A stretch of 64,000 bases of DNA. Source: Bacillus sp. X1(2014). GTDB lineage: Bacteria; Bacillota; Bacilli; Bacillales_B; DSM-18226. Below, piece by piece: positions 45,740-54,069 of the stretch. The position numbers and the translations under genes were made by a program. Positions within the stretch are counted from its first letter, which is position 1, and the number at the start of each line of letters is the position of its first letter. A model generated the notes under the pieces. That model did no database searches. It was not told where the DNA came from and saw only the letters and a list, made by a program, of their open reading frames with translations. The stretch is from the NCBI RefSeq assembly GCF_007678255.1, contig NZ_VEED01000003.1, positions 1 to 64,000 of the forward strand. The letters run 5' to 3'.

Positions 45740-46468
45740 GTGAAATATAAAAAAATTAAACCAAAAAAGATATATGAAGAAGTGGCAGAAGCCATATATG
45801 AAATGATTCGAACTGGTCAGGTAAAACCTGGGGAAAAACTTGATTCGGTACAACAGTTGGCTGAAAATTTCCAAGTGGGGCGGTCAGCCATTCGTGAAGC
45901 ATTAACCTCGTTAAGAGCGATGGGTCTCGTTGATATGAAGCAAGGGGAAGGTACATATGTTAATGAATTTGATATAGACCAAATTACTTTTCCATTATCA
46001 ACAGCTATTTTAATGAATAAAGAAGATATCGCTCAACTATTAGAGGTTCGTAAAATAATTGAAATTGGTACCGCGGCGGCGGCCGCTAAAAAAAGAACGA
46101 GTGAACATCTTTCTATGATGGAGAAGGCTCTTGCAGAAATGAAAAGCGCCAATGGGGATGAGGTACTCGGAGAGAAAGCAGATTTCCAATTCCATTTTGC
46201 GCTTGCAGATGCAGCTCAAAACCCTCTGTTGGTTAGCTTAATGAATCATGTTTCAGAATTAATGGGAGAAACAATGAAAGAGACACGACGAGTTTGGCTA
46301 TTTTCTAAACATACTACGGTTAAACGACTTTATGATGAGCACAAGGATATTTATGAGGCCATCAAGGAACAGGATGAAGAAAAGGCAAGGAAGTTTATGC
46401 TGATCCACCTGGAAAATGTAGAGGCCATCCTGCAAAAGTATTTTCAATCAGCGAAATTACCAAGATAA
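45740..46468 (+). CDS. lutR: GntR/FadR-type lactate-responsive repressor LutR
   Basis: A 242-residue repressor. The N-terminal GntR winged helix (about 1-72) includes KLDSVQQLAENFQVGRSAIREALTSLRAMGLV; the C-terminal all-helical FCD domain (about 90-225) binds the effector. I start at the GTG at 45740, which gives the MKYKKIKPKK N terminus seen in LutR of B. subtilis. TTAGGGG lies about eight bases upstream. It lies between lutP and lutABC and probably represses both in the absence of L-lactate. Confidence 0.93.
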   Translation: MKYKKIKPKKIYEEVAEAIYEMIRTGQVKPGEKLDSVQQLAENFQVGRSAIREALTSLRAMGLVDMKQGEGTYVNEFDIDQITFPLSTAILMNKEDIAQLLEVRKIIEIGTAAAAAKKRTSEHLSMMEKALAEMKSANGDEVLGEKADFQFHFALADAAQNPLLVSLMNHVSELMGETMKETRRVWLFSKHTTVKRLYDEHKDIYEAIKEQDEEKARKFMLIHLENVEAILQKYFQSAKLPR

Positions 46469-46496
46469 ATATTCTTATATTAGAAAACCACCCAAA

Positions 46497-46535
46497 AACA
46501 TGCGATTCCAATTTGTTTGGATTCGTATGTTTATT
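46497..46535 (+). terminator. Terminator after lutR
   Basis: AACATGCGATTCCAA and TTGGATTCGTATGTT arms pair with one mismatch and one G-U pair, followed by a T-rich stretch. Confidence 0.55.
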
Positions 46536-46555
46536 ATTCTATAGAAATTTTTTTG

Positions 46556-46569
46556 TGGAAGCACTTTCA
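46556..46569 (+). promoter_or_regulatory. Weak cre-like site upstream of lutA
   Basis: TGGAAGCACTTTCA matches the cre consensus at 12 of 14 positions, missing one flanking base and the central G. Confidence 0.3.
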
Positions 46570-46626
46570 ATTAGAACCACTTTTAATGTAGTATGAAAGA
46601 TATAAAAGATCTTTCTTTTTTCGCTA

Positions 46627-46642
46627 AGTCATCTGATGACCT
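46627..46642. promoter_or_regulatory. LutR operator candidate upstream of lutA
   Basis: AGTCATCTGATGACCT, the exact reverse complement of the site at 45517. It lies 45 bases before lutA, where a bound repressor would block the start of transcription. Confidence 0.7.
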
Positions 46643-46686
46643 GTTCATCGGTAATCAAAAAAAAGATATAGGAGAGGAAGACAATT

Positions 46687-47403
46687 ATGAAGGTTTCACT
46701 TTTTGCAACTTGTATTGTAGATATGTTCAAAAGTAATGTAGGAAAGGCAACCGTCGAATTACTTGAGAGGCTCGGTTGTGAAATTGATTTTCCTGAATCG
46801 CAAGTTTGTTGCGGGCAGCCATCATATAATAGTGGTTATGTTAAAGAAACAAAAGAAGCTATGAAACGGATGATCGACACATTTAACGATGCTGAATACA
46901 TAGTCTCTCCATCAGGGTCCTGCATAACGATGTTCCATGAGTATCAGCATATTTTTAAGGGAGACCCCGTTTGGGAACCAAAGGCAAAAAAACTTGCTGA
47001 AAAGTCATTTGAACTTACGCAATTTATTGTTGATGTATTGAAAATTGAAGATGTCGGTGCCCGTTTTGAAGGAAATGTAACCTATCATACCTCCTGTCAC
47101 ATGACAAGATTGTTGGGTGTAAAGAAAGCTCCTATGATTCTATTAAGTAATGTAAAAGGTCTAAAGTTTACTGAATTGCCTGGGAAGGAACAATGCTGTG
47201 GTTTTGGGGGTACTTTTTCAGTAAAAATGGCTCAAATTTCAGAACAAATGGTGGATGAAAAAGTCCGACACGTTGAAGAAACTGGTGCTGAGTATCTAAT
47301 CGGTGCGGATGCAGCCTGCTTGATGAATATCGGCGGAAGAATTGATAGAGTTGGCAAGCCGATCAAGGTAATGCATATTGCCGAGGTATTAAATAGCCGT
47401 TGA
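46687..47403 (+). CDS. lutA: Lactate utilization protein LutA
   Basis: A 238-residue Fe-S subunit of the LutABC L-lactate dehydrogenase. It consists of two CCG-type domains, with CQPSYNSGY and CCGQP near 35-45 and SCHMTRL and CCGFGGTFS later, ligating clusters and passing electrons. Length and the final A-E-V-L-N-S-R match LutA. AGGAGAGG precedes the ATG. The last codon and TGA stop overlap a dispersed-repeat remnant, so the element has landed at the very end of the gene. It heads the lutABC operon behind the LutR operator. Confidence 0.94.
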   Translation: MKVSLFATCIVDMFKSNVGKATVELLERLGCEIDFPESQVCCGQPSYNSGYVKETKEAMKRMIDTFNDAEYIVSPSGSCITMFHEYQHIFKGDPVWEPKAKKLAEKSFELTQFIVDVLKIEDVGARFEGNVTYHTSCHMTRLLGVKKAPMILLSNVKGLKFTELPGKEQCCGFGGTFSVKMAQISEQMVDEKVRHVEETGAEYLIGADAACLMNIGGRIDRVGKPIKVMHIAEVLNSR

Positions 47404-47458
47404 TTTTGGAACTCTGTTGATTGAAGTGCCTGGAACGGAAATCAACAGACAAGTTTTA
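47399..47458. repeat. Dispersed palindromic repeat, remnant inside the lut operon
   Basis: About 60 bp resembling the units at 14351, 22333 and 36688: it keeps TTGATTTTGG, CTCTGTTGATTG, GAAGTGCCTGGAACG and GAAATCAACAGACAAG but lacks both GGCTGTG ends. It lies between lutA and lutB, about 15 bases before the lutB ribosome site, and its first bases provide the lutA stop codon. Confidence 0.8.
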
Positions 47459-47486
47459 TTAACTTAGAAGGATGGAGGAATAAATG

Positions 47487-48911
47487 ATGGCAATGAAGAT
47501 TAGCACGGATCAATTTAAAGAACGTGTTGATAAAGGAATTCATGATGACTTCATGCGCGGTGCCGTTGCTGGAGCCCAGGACGGTATGGGTGTAAAAAGA
47601 AGAGTCGCTGCTGAGGAACTAGGAAACTGGGAAGAATGGCGCTCGCATGGGGAAGAAATTCGTCAACATGTACTGGAAAATTTGGATTATTATTTAGAAC
47701 AACTAAGTGAGAATGTTGCCAAGCGTGGCGGACATGTATTTTTTGCACAAACTAAGGAAGAAGCAAATGAGTATATCCAAGGGATTGTAAAAAAGAAGGA
47801 AGCCAAGAAAATTGTTAAATCGAAATCAATGGTAACTGAAGAAATTAGTTTAAATGCGATGTTGGAAAAAGAGGGCTGTGAGGTTATAGAAACAGACCTT
47901 GGCGAATACATTCTTCAAATTGATGATCATGATCCGCCATCTCATATTGTTGTACCTGCGCTCCATAAAAATAAAGAGCAAATTCGTGATGTTTTTACGG
48001 AGAGGTTAGGTTACACAAAAACATCAAAACCAGAAGAATTAGCTTGGCATGCTCGTGAGATGCTTCGTAACGAATACCTATCAGCCGATATCGGAATTAC
48101 TGGCTGTAATTTTGCTGTAGCCGAAACAGGTTCTTTTAGTCTAGTAACAAACGAAGGAAATGCTGATTTAGTAACAGCATTACCTAAAACACAAATTACA
48201 GTTATGGGAATGGAAAGACTGGTTCCAACCTTTGAAGAGATGGAAGTTTTAGTTAGCTTACTAACGAGAAGTGCGGTAGGTCAGAAATTAACTAGCTATA
48301 TTACTGTGTTAACAGGACCGAAAGAAGCATTAGATGTCGATGGTCCGGAGGAATTTCACCTTGTCATTGTTGATAACGGAAGATCCAAGATACTTGGGGG
48401 AGAGTTCCAATCTGTTTTACAGTGTATCCGCTGTGCTGCCTGTATTAACGTATGTCCAGTTTATCGGCATGTGGGCGGACACTCATACGGCTCTATTTAT
48501 TCCGGCCCTATCGGTGCAGTCCTATCTCCTTTATTAGGCGGATACGACGAATTTAAAGAGCTCCCTTACGCTTCAACCCTATGTGGCGCTTGTACAGAAG
48601 TATGTCCAGTAAAAATACCGTTACATAACCTTCTTCATAAACACCGAGAAGTCATTGTCGAAAGAGAGGGAAAAGCACCAATATCCGAAAAACTATTAAT
48701 GAAGGCTTTTGGTTTAGGGGCAGCCTCTCCAATCATGTATAAGCTAGGATCTAAGATGGCACCTGCTGCAATGAACCCTTTTACTGTGGGTGAGAAGATT
48801 TCTAAAGGACCAGGTCCATTAAAGGCTTGGACAGATATTCGTGATTTTCCGGCACCAAATAAAGAGCGATTCAGAGATTGGTTTAAAAACCGTGAAAAAG
48901 GAGGCAAATAA
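47487..48911 (+). CDS. lutB: Lactate utilization Fe-S protein LutB
   Basis: A 474-residue subunit of LutABC. The N-terminal LUD domain (about 65-300) precedes two [4Fe-4S] motifs, [12 protein letters not shown] near 312-323 and CGACTEVCP near 363-371. GGAGG at 47474-47478 lies eight bases before the ATG at 47487, giving the expected MAMKI start; the ATG one codon earlier is the alternative. lutC starts two bases after its stop. Confidence 0.94.
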   Translation: MAMKISTDQFKERVDKGIHDDFMRGAVAGAQDGMGVKRRVAAEELGNWEEWRSHGEEIRQHVLENLDYYLEQLSENVAKRGGHVFFAQTKEEANEYIQGIVKKKEAKKIVKSKSMVTEEISLNAMLEKEGCEVIETDLGEYILQIDDHDPPSHIVVPALHKNKEQIRDVFTERLGYTKTSKPEELAWHAREMLRNEYLSADIGITGCNFAVAETGSFSLVTNEGNADLVTALPKTQITVMGMERLVPTFEEMEVLVSLLTRSAVGQKLTSYITVLTGPKEALDVDGPEEFHLVIVDNGRSKILGGEFQSVLQCIRCAACINVCPVYRHVGGHSYGSIYSGPIGAVLSPLLGGYDEFKELPYASTLCGACTEVCPVKIPLHNLLHKHREVIVEREGKAPISEKLLMKAFGLGAASPIMYKLGSKMAPAAMNPFTVGEKISKGPGPLKAWTDIRDFPAPNKERFRDWFKNREKGGK

Positions 48912-48913
48912 TC

Positions 48914-49633
48914 ATGGTTGGGACGATTCACAATCGAGATAAATTTCTAAACCAAATCGCGGACCGTCTTGGGCGGCCACGCATTTCCTCTCCAGTTGAA
49001 AGGCCTACCTGGAAATTCCAGCCCCAATATGAGGTATTGAAGGATGCTACACAAGATGAATTGTTAGAGGTACTTAAAGAGCAATGTAAAAAAATTCATA
49101 CAAGCCTATATATAACTGATAGAAATGATTTATCTTCAGTCCTAAATGAAGTAGTTTCTGGCTTTGGCGGCGGTCCGATTGTCACTTGGAAAGATGAACG
49201 CTTTTCCAAGTGGGGACTAGATCCACTTCTAAAGAAGGAATGGCCAGCACAGAATATAGAGGTTTACGAATGGAATCATAGCAAGGGGCAACAAAACATT
49301 GCAAAAGCAGAGAAGGCCAATGTGGGGATTACCATTAGTGAAATCACTCTTGCTGAATCTGGAACGGTCGTATTGTTTAGTGATGAGAATAAGGGAAGAA
49401 CTGTCAGTTTTCTACCTGCAACCTATATCGCACTTATACCGAAAAGTACACTAGTACCGCGGATTACGCAAGCATCTCAAAAGATGCGGGAGATTCATAA
49501 GAAAACAGGTCATGTTGCTTCATGCATCAATTTTATTACTGGACCTAGTAACTCTGCCGATATTGAGTTGAATCTTGTCGTTGGAGTGCATGGACCAGTA
49601 AAGGCATCGTATATTGTCATCAATGATTTATAA
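48914..49633 (+). CDS. lutC: Lactate utilization protein LutC
   Basis: A 239-residue LUD-domain (LutC/YkgG) protein, the third component of the lactate oxidation complex that feeds electrons from L-lactate to the respiratory chain. The family sequence ITISEITLAESGTVVLFSDE is present at about 135-155. AAGGAGG precedes the ATG, overlapping the end of lutB. It is the last gene of the operon. Confidence 0.94.
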   Translation: MVGTIHNRDKFLNQIADRLGRPRISSPVERPTWKFQPQYEVLKDATQDELLEVLKEQCKKIHTSLYITDRNDLSSVLNEVVSGFGGGPIVTWKDERFSKWGLDPLLKKEWPAQNIEVYEWNHSKGQQNIAKAEKANVGITISEITLAESGTVVLFSDENKGRTVSFLPATYIALIPKSTLVPRITQASQKMREIHKKTGHVASCINFITGPSNSADIELNLVVGVHGPVKASYIVINDL

Positions 49634-49640
49634 ATATTTT

Positions 49641-49677
49641 TAAAAGTCTGTACCATAATCGGGTGCAGACTTTTTTT
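49641..49677 (+). terminator. Terminator after lutABC
   Basis: AAAAGTCTGTACC and GGGTGCAGACTTTT arms with a T run. Confidence 0.88.
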
Positions 49678-49874
49678 ATGTGTATTTCTGTTATACAACA
49701 AATTCAAACCTGTTATATAATTAAATGCTATCTTAAAAATCATATATACTAGCATTTATTCAATAATAAATATTTGTGTTATAAAATTTTTTTCTATGTG
49801 TTTGACTTTTATCACAGATTAATAAAAATATTCGTTTTACAATAGTTGTGGGGAAGTAAAATTTTATTTTACGA
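49678..49874. other. AT-rich spacer with no gene
   Basis: About 200 bases between the lut terminator and the repeat at 49875. It probably carries the promoter of the 2-oxoacid oxidoreductase genes, for example TTGACTTTTATCACAGATT near 49800, but I see no clear -10. Confidence 0.3.
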
Positions 49875-49998
49875 GATGTCTAGCTACAGCGCCTAGGGGC
49901 TCGGGGTCATAAGCCGATCCGTTGAGAAGGTCAAAGTACAACCTTCCCGCCGGCTCGTCTTATGCATGTCGCCCCTGGTCGAGGCGCTTCCGCTTTTC
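49875..49998. repeat. Second dispersed repeat family, GC-rich palindromic unit
   Basis: A 124-bp unit beginning GATGTCTAGCTACAGCGCCT and ending GAGGCGCTTCCGCTTTTC. Its halves are imperfect inverted repeats (GCGCCTAGGGG with CCCCTGGTCGAGGCGC, CATAAGCCG with CGGCTCGTCTTATG). I recall such units scattered between Bacillaceae genes. It abuts the ribosome site of the next gene, so its hairpin lies in that leader. Confidence 0.75.
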
Positions 49999-50016
49999 AA
50001 ATCAGGGAGGGGCATT

Positions 50017-51030
50017 ATGTCTATTTTACCGAAAAAAAATGAATTGGGATTTTTTGAAATCCGTCTTGAATCAATTGGGGGGTTAGGTGCTAACCTTGCT
50101 GGAAAAATGTTGGCGGAGGCAGGCGTTTTAAGTCTTGGCTTGAAAGGTTCCAATTTTTCATCCTACGGATCCGAAAAAAAGGGGTCTCCTGTAAAGAGCT
50201 TTATCCGCTTCTGTGATCCAGATGTGGAAATTAGAGACCATAGTCCAATTGAACAACCACATATTGTTGGGGTTTTCCATGAAGCCTTATATAGAACTGT
50301 TAATGTTGTCAGCGGATTAAATGCTGATGGTATCGTACTCGTTAATACAGCGAGGGAATTTGATGAAGTAAAAAAGGATTTACAATTGCAATACGGAACA
50401 CTTGCCATTGTAGATGCCCTTTCAATTGCCGTTGAAGAAAAAACGAAAGTAAATACAGCCATGCTGGGTGCACTCTATCGCATTTGTGACTTTTTAGATC
50501 CAGAATCAATGAGAGATGTAATAAGGAAAACGTTCACAAAAAAATACCCGCATCTAGTTGAGCCGAATATCCGTACTTTTGACCGCGGATATAATGAGGT
50601 TCAGTTTAAAACCTACGAAGTACCAGCCGGGGCGGAAGGAAAAGCCTTTACCCGTCCATTGCCAATGCTTGGATACATGACTCAGGAAATCGGTGGAGTC
50701 ATGGTTTCACAAGCTAATAGTATTTATAAAGATTTAAGCGGTTCACGCCAAGGATTCCTTCCAGAATTCCAACAAGAGAAATGTATTCACTGTGCAGCTT
50801 GTGACAATGTTTGCCCGGACTTTTGTTTCGTTTGGGAAGAAGGCGAGGATAAGCGGGGCAGAAAACAAATGTTCCTTAAAGGTATTGATTATCAATACTG
50901 TAAAGGCTGCCTAAAATGCGTGGAAGCCTGTCCAACGGATGCGCTTGGTGATCTTCGCGAATTACTTGGGTATGCAGATGACCACCGCGTTAAGCAAAAC
51001 TTTCCGTATATTGCAGGAGGGGTCCAATAA
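50017..51030 (+). CDS. 2-oxoacid:ferredoxin oxidoreductase, fused gamma and ferredoxin subunits
   Basis: A 337-residue subunit. Residues about 8-190 are the gamma-type domain (GGLGANLAGKMLAEAG near 18-33). The C-terminal part is a two-cluster ferredoxin, with CIHCAACDNVCP near 248-259 and CKGCLKCVEACP near 292-303, which takes electrons from the catalytic subunit. GGGAGGGG precedes the ATG at 50017; the longer reading begins inside the upstream repeat and is unlikely. The next gene overlaps its stop by one base and encodes the alpha/beta part. Confidence 0.9.
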   Translation: MSILPKKNELGFFEIRLESIGGLGANLAGKMLAEAGVLSLGLKGSNFSSYGSEKKGSPVKSFIRFCDPDVEIRDHSPIEQPHIVGVFHEALYRTVNVVSGLNADGIVLVNTAREFDEVKKDLQLQYGTLAIVDALSIAVEEKTKVNTAMLGALYRICDFLDPESMRDVIRKTFTKKYPHLVEPNIRTFDRGYNEVQFKTYEVPAGAEGKAFTRPLPMLGYMTQEIGGVMVSQANSIYKDLSGSRQGFLPEFQQEKCIHCAACDNVCPDFCFVWEEGEDKRGRKQMFLKGIDYQYCKGCLKCVEACPTDALGDLRELLGYADDHRVKQNFPYIAGGVQ

Positions 51031-53324
51031 TGTCTATTTTAGAAGATAAATTAATAGCAAAAAACATTGCAGAACAAATTTCTACTTTTGAATCAGGGAA
51101 TGAAATGGCTGCAATGGCCGCAGCACAAATCAATTATCATATTATGGGATACTTCCCAATTACGCCTTCCACTGAGGTTGCTCAATTTTTAGATCAAATG
51201 AAAACACGTGGTGAACATGATATTAAACTGATTCCTGCAGATGGTGAGCACGGTTCCGCCGGGATTTGCTATGGGGCAGCAGCAACAGGTGCACGGGTAA
51301 TCAATGCAACAAGTGCAAATGGATTCTTGTATATGCTTGAGCAAATGCCTGTACAATCAGGTACTCGTTTTCCTATGGTAATGAATCTTGTTACGCGTGC
51401 TGTCAGTGGTCCATTAGATATTCGCGGAGATCATTCTGACTTATATTATGCTTTAAATACTGGCTGGGTTATATTAACAGCAAAAACACCGCAAGCTGTT
51501 TATGATATGAATATTATGGCATTAAAAATTGCGGAACATTCTAAAGTCCGTTTACCTGTTATTGTTGCTTATGATGGATTCTTTACTTCCCATCAAAAGC
51601 GCCGGGTTGAATTCTTTAAGGATCGCAGTGTTGTGCAGCAATTTGTGGGTGAATGCCCAACAGATTACAACTTTATTAGGGATTTAAGTAAACCAGTAAC
51701 GATTGGTGCCCATATGAGCGGGGATGATTTCCTCAACAATCACTTCCAACAGTCTGAAGCAATGTACAATGCTGGTGAGGTATTTAAAGAGGTAGCTGAA
51801 GAATACGGTAAATTATCGGGAAGAGAATATCCTGTACTAGATCTATATAAAATGGAAGATGCAGAAGTAGCTTTATTTCTATTAAACTCTGCTGCAGAAT
51901 CTGCTAAAGATGTTGTGGATCAACTTCGTGAAAAAGGAATAAAGGCTGGTGTAATCAGCCCGAATATTATACGCCCATTCCCTGCAAAAGAAATTCGCGA
52001 AGCTCTCAAGAATGTAAAATCATTATTAATTGGGGAACGCGCAGATTCCTATGGAGCAAATGGTCCTAACCTAACACATGAAGTGAAATCTGCACTTCAA
52101 GATGATAAAGACAATAGGACGATTGTGTTAAGTCGCGTATTTGGACTTGGCGGTAAGGATTTTTATGCAAGTGATGCAGAGGCATTCTTTGATATGGCAT
52201 TGGATACATTGGAAAAAGGCTATGCTGAAAAGCCATTTGATTACTATGGACATATCCCTGGCAATCCTGAGAAAATTCTTAAGCCAGTCATTTTACCACA
52301 ACATGGGGATGTCTTTAAAACTGGACTAATCGATGTGAAGATGGATGAAGAAACAAATAAATTAAAAGTAAAAATTCCACCACTTCGGGCCTTAACTGGT
52401 AAACCAAAGCGAATTGCATCAGGTCACGGAGCATGTCCGGGCTGCGGAATTTTTGCTGGTCTTGAGTTGTTCTTTAAAGGAATTGAGGGAGACATCGTTA
52501 CTCTATTCCAAACAGGCTGTGCCTATGTAACTACTACATCCTATCCAAGCACATCCCATAAGCAAACAATGATGCACAATTTATTCCAAAACGGTGCTGC
52601 AACATTATCAGGTATTGTTGAAGCATTCATGGAATTAAAACGCCGCGGTGAAATTCAGGTATCTGATGATGCTACATTCGTAATGATTACTGGTGATGGC
52701 GGAATGGATATCGGGATGGGATCAGCTATCGGTACAGCGCTTCGTGGTCATAAGCTAATTATGCTCGAATATGATAATGAAGGCTACATGAATACCGGCT
52801 CACAGATGTCTTATTCCACGCCAATCGGTCATATGACAAGTACTTCAGGTGTAGGAAAAACACAACGTGGTAAGGCTTTCCATCATAAAGATACAGCACA
52901 AATTATGGCAGCAACGAATATTCCATATGTATTTACTGGTTCCGAAGCATTCCCTCAGGACTTAGTGAAAAAGGGTGCAAAAGCACAATGGTATGCACAA
53001 AATGTAGGGACAGTTTATGGAAAAATACTCATCACATGTCCACTTAACTGGAAATCCGATGATCGTTTTGGCACAACCATTGTGGAGGCTGCAGTAAACT
53101 CATGTTTCTTCCCTCTTTATGAAGTGGAGCAGGGTGTTACAACGATTACTTACAATCCAGAAGAGAAGAATAAACGAATTCCACTTTCGGATTGGTTAAA
53201 GTATATGGGAAAAACAAAACACCTTCTAAAAGAAGAGAACAAGACAATGTTAGAAGAGTTTGAAGCTGAAGTTGAGAAAAGATGGCAGCGTCTAAAAGCA
53301 AAAGATGAAAATCCAATGTTGTAA
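51030..53324 (+). CDS. 2-oxoacid:ferredoxin oxidoreductase, fused alpha and beta subunits
   Basis: A 764-residue catalytic protein for CoA-dependent oxidation of a 2-oxo acid, probably pyruvate, with ferredoxin as acceptor. The alpha part (about 1-410) has the pyrimidine-binding region MGYFPITPSTEVAQFLD near 36-52. The beta part (about 450-764) has CPGCG near 469-473 and the TPP/Mg motif GDGGMDIGMGS near 554-564. The alpha/beta fusion differs from the single-chain PFOR of clostridia. Its position after lutABC fits pyruvate as substrate, but 2-oxoglutarate cannot be excluded. Confidence 0.9.
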   Translation: MSILEDKLIAKNIAEQISTFESGNEMAAMAAAQINYHIMGYFPITPSTEVAQFLDQMKTRGEHDIKLIPADGEHGSAGICYGAAATGARVINATSANGFLYMLEQMPVQSGTRFPMVMNLVTRAVSGPLDIRGDHSDLYYALNTGWVILTAKTPQAVYDMNIMALKIAEHSKVRLPVIVAYDGFFTSHQKRRVEFFKDRSVVQQFVGECPTDYNFIRDLSKPVTIGAHMSGDDFLNNHFQQSEAMYNAGEVFKEVAEEYGKLSGREYPVLDLYKMEDAEVALFLLNSAAESAKDVVDQLREKGIKAGVISPNIIRPFPAKEIREALKNVKSLLIGERADSYGANGPNLTHEVKSALQDDKDNRTIVLSRVFGLGGKDFYASDAEAFFDMALDTLEKGYAEKPFDYYGHIPGNPEKILKPVILPQHGDVFKTGLIDVKMDEETNKLKVKIPPLRALTGKPKRIASGHGACPGCGIFAGLELFFKGIEGDIVTLFQTGCAYVTTTSYPSTSHKQTMMHNLFQNGAATLSGIVEAFMELKRRGEIQVSDDATFVMITGDGGMDIGMGSAIGTALRGHKLIMLEYDNEGYMNTGSQMSYSTPIGHMTSTSGVGKTQRGKAFHHKDTAQIMAATNIPYVFTGSEAFPQDLVKKGAKAQWYAQNVGTVYGKILITCPLNWKSDDRFGTTIVEAAVNSCFFPLYEVEQGVTTITYNPEEKNKRIPLSDWLKYMGKTKHLLKEENKTMLEEFEAEVEKRWQRLKAKDENPML

Positions 53325-53340
53325 ATAGAAAAGTCTATAA

Positions 53341-53368
53341 AAAACACTTCCTTTGGGGAGTGTTTTTT
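53341..53368 (+). terminator. Terminator after the 2-oxoacid oxidoreductase operon
   Basis: AAAACACTTCC and GGGAGTGTTTTTT arms. Confidence 0.8.
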
Positions 53369-53449
53369 ATAATTATTGACAAGGTGAAACTAGTTTGATA
53401 TATATCTAATTAGGTGGTTATCGAATATCAAGGAAAGCGAGGTAGGACA

Positions 53450-54037
53450 ATGATCCAGTTAGATAAAATCGTATCTTTTTATAAAACAATGGGAGACCCA
53501 ACAAGAATTCGGATTGTGGCCATACTGGCGAAAGGTCCACTCCATGGTCAGGCGATTGCTGGAAAGCTTGGCTTGTCTGCTCCAACGATTACACATCATT
53601 TAAAGAAATTACGGGAAATTCATGTGGTTTATGAAAGAAGAGTCAAGAATACTATCTACTTTTACCTTAATGAATCGCTGATAAATCAGCAGGCAAAGGT
53701 GTTAACAGAACTGTTAGAAAAAAAGGGAGAGGAGCTGGATGAAATGGTCGAGTCCAGTCTCGAGAGGCAAAAAATCATTGAAATTTTTTTTTCGAAAACT
53801 GGGAAACTAAAAAATATTCCAGCACAACGAAAAAAGAAATTAATCGTATTTGAACACATGATACGCGGGTTAAAAATGGGTGAAAAGTACGAAGAAAAAC
53901 AATTAAATGAGTTTATAAAAAAATTCCATGACGACTATGCAACCATTCGCAGGGAATTTATCATTAATCACTATATGTTTCGTGAGAATGGTATTTATGA
54001 ACTAAATCCAGAAGAAATGTGGGCAAAAATTGACTAG
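53450..54037 (+). CDS. ArsR-family regulator with C-terminal DUF2087
   Basis: A 195-residue regulator. The ArsR-type winged helix (about 1-85) has YKTMGDPTRIRIVAIL and LSAPTITHHLKKLREIHVV. It lacks the Cys pairs of metal-sensing ArsR proteins, so metal sensing is doubtful. The C-terminal 90 residues (FEHMIRGLKMGEKYEEKQLNE) match DUF2087, of unknown function. GCGAGG precedes the ATG at 53450. It follows the 2-oxoacid oxidoreductase operon behind a terminator and might regulate it, an inference from position. Confidence 0.85.
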   Translation: MIQLDKIVSFYKTMGDPTRIRIVAILAKGPLHGQAIAGKLGLSAPTITHHLKKLREIHVVYERRVKNTIYFYLNESLINQQAKVLTELLEKKGEELDEMVESSLERQKIIEIFFSKTGKLKNIPAQRKKKLIVFEHMIRGLKMGEKYEEKQLNEFIKKFHDDYATIRREFIINHYMFRENGIYELNPEEMWAKID

Positions 54038-54065
54038 AAAAGCAATCCAAAGTGGATTGCTTTTC
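54037..54065. terminator. Bidirectional terminator
   Basis: GAAAAGCAATCCA and TGGATTGCTTTTC arms around AAG between the converging ArsR and mtnK genes. Confidence 0.85.
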
Positions 54066-54069
54066 TTAT

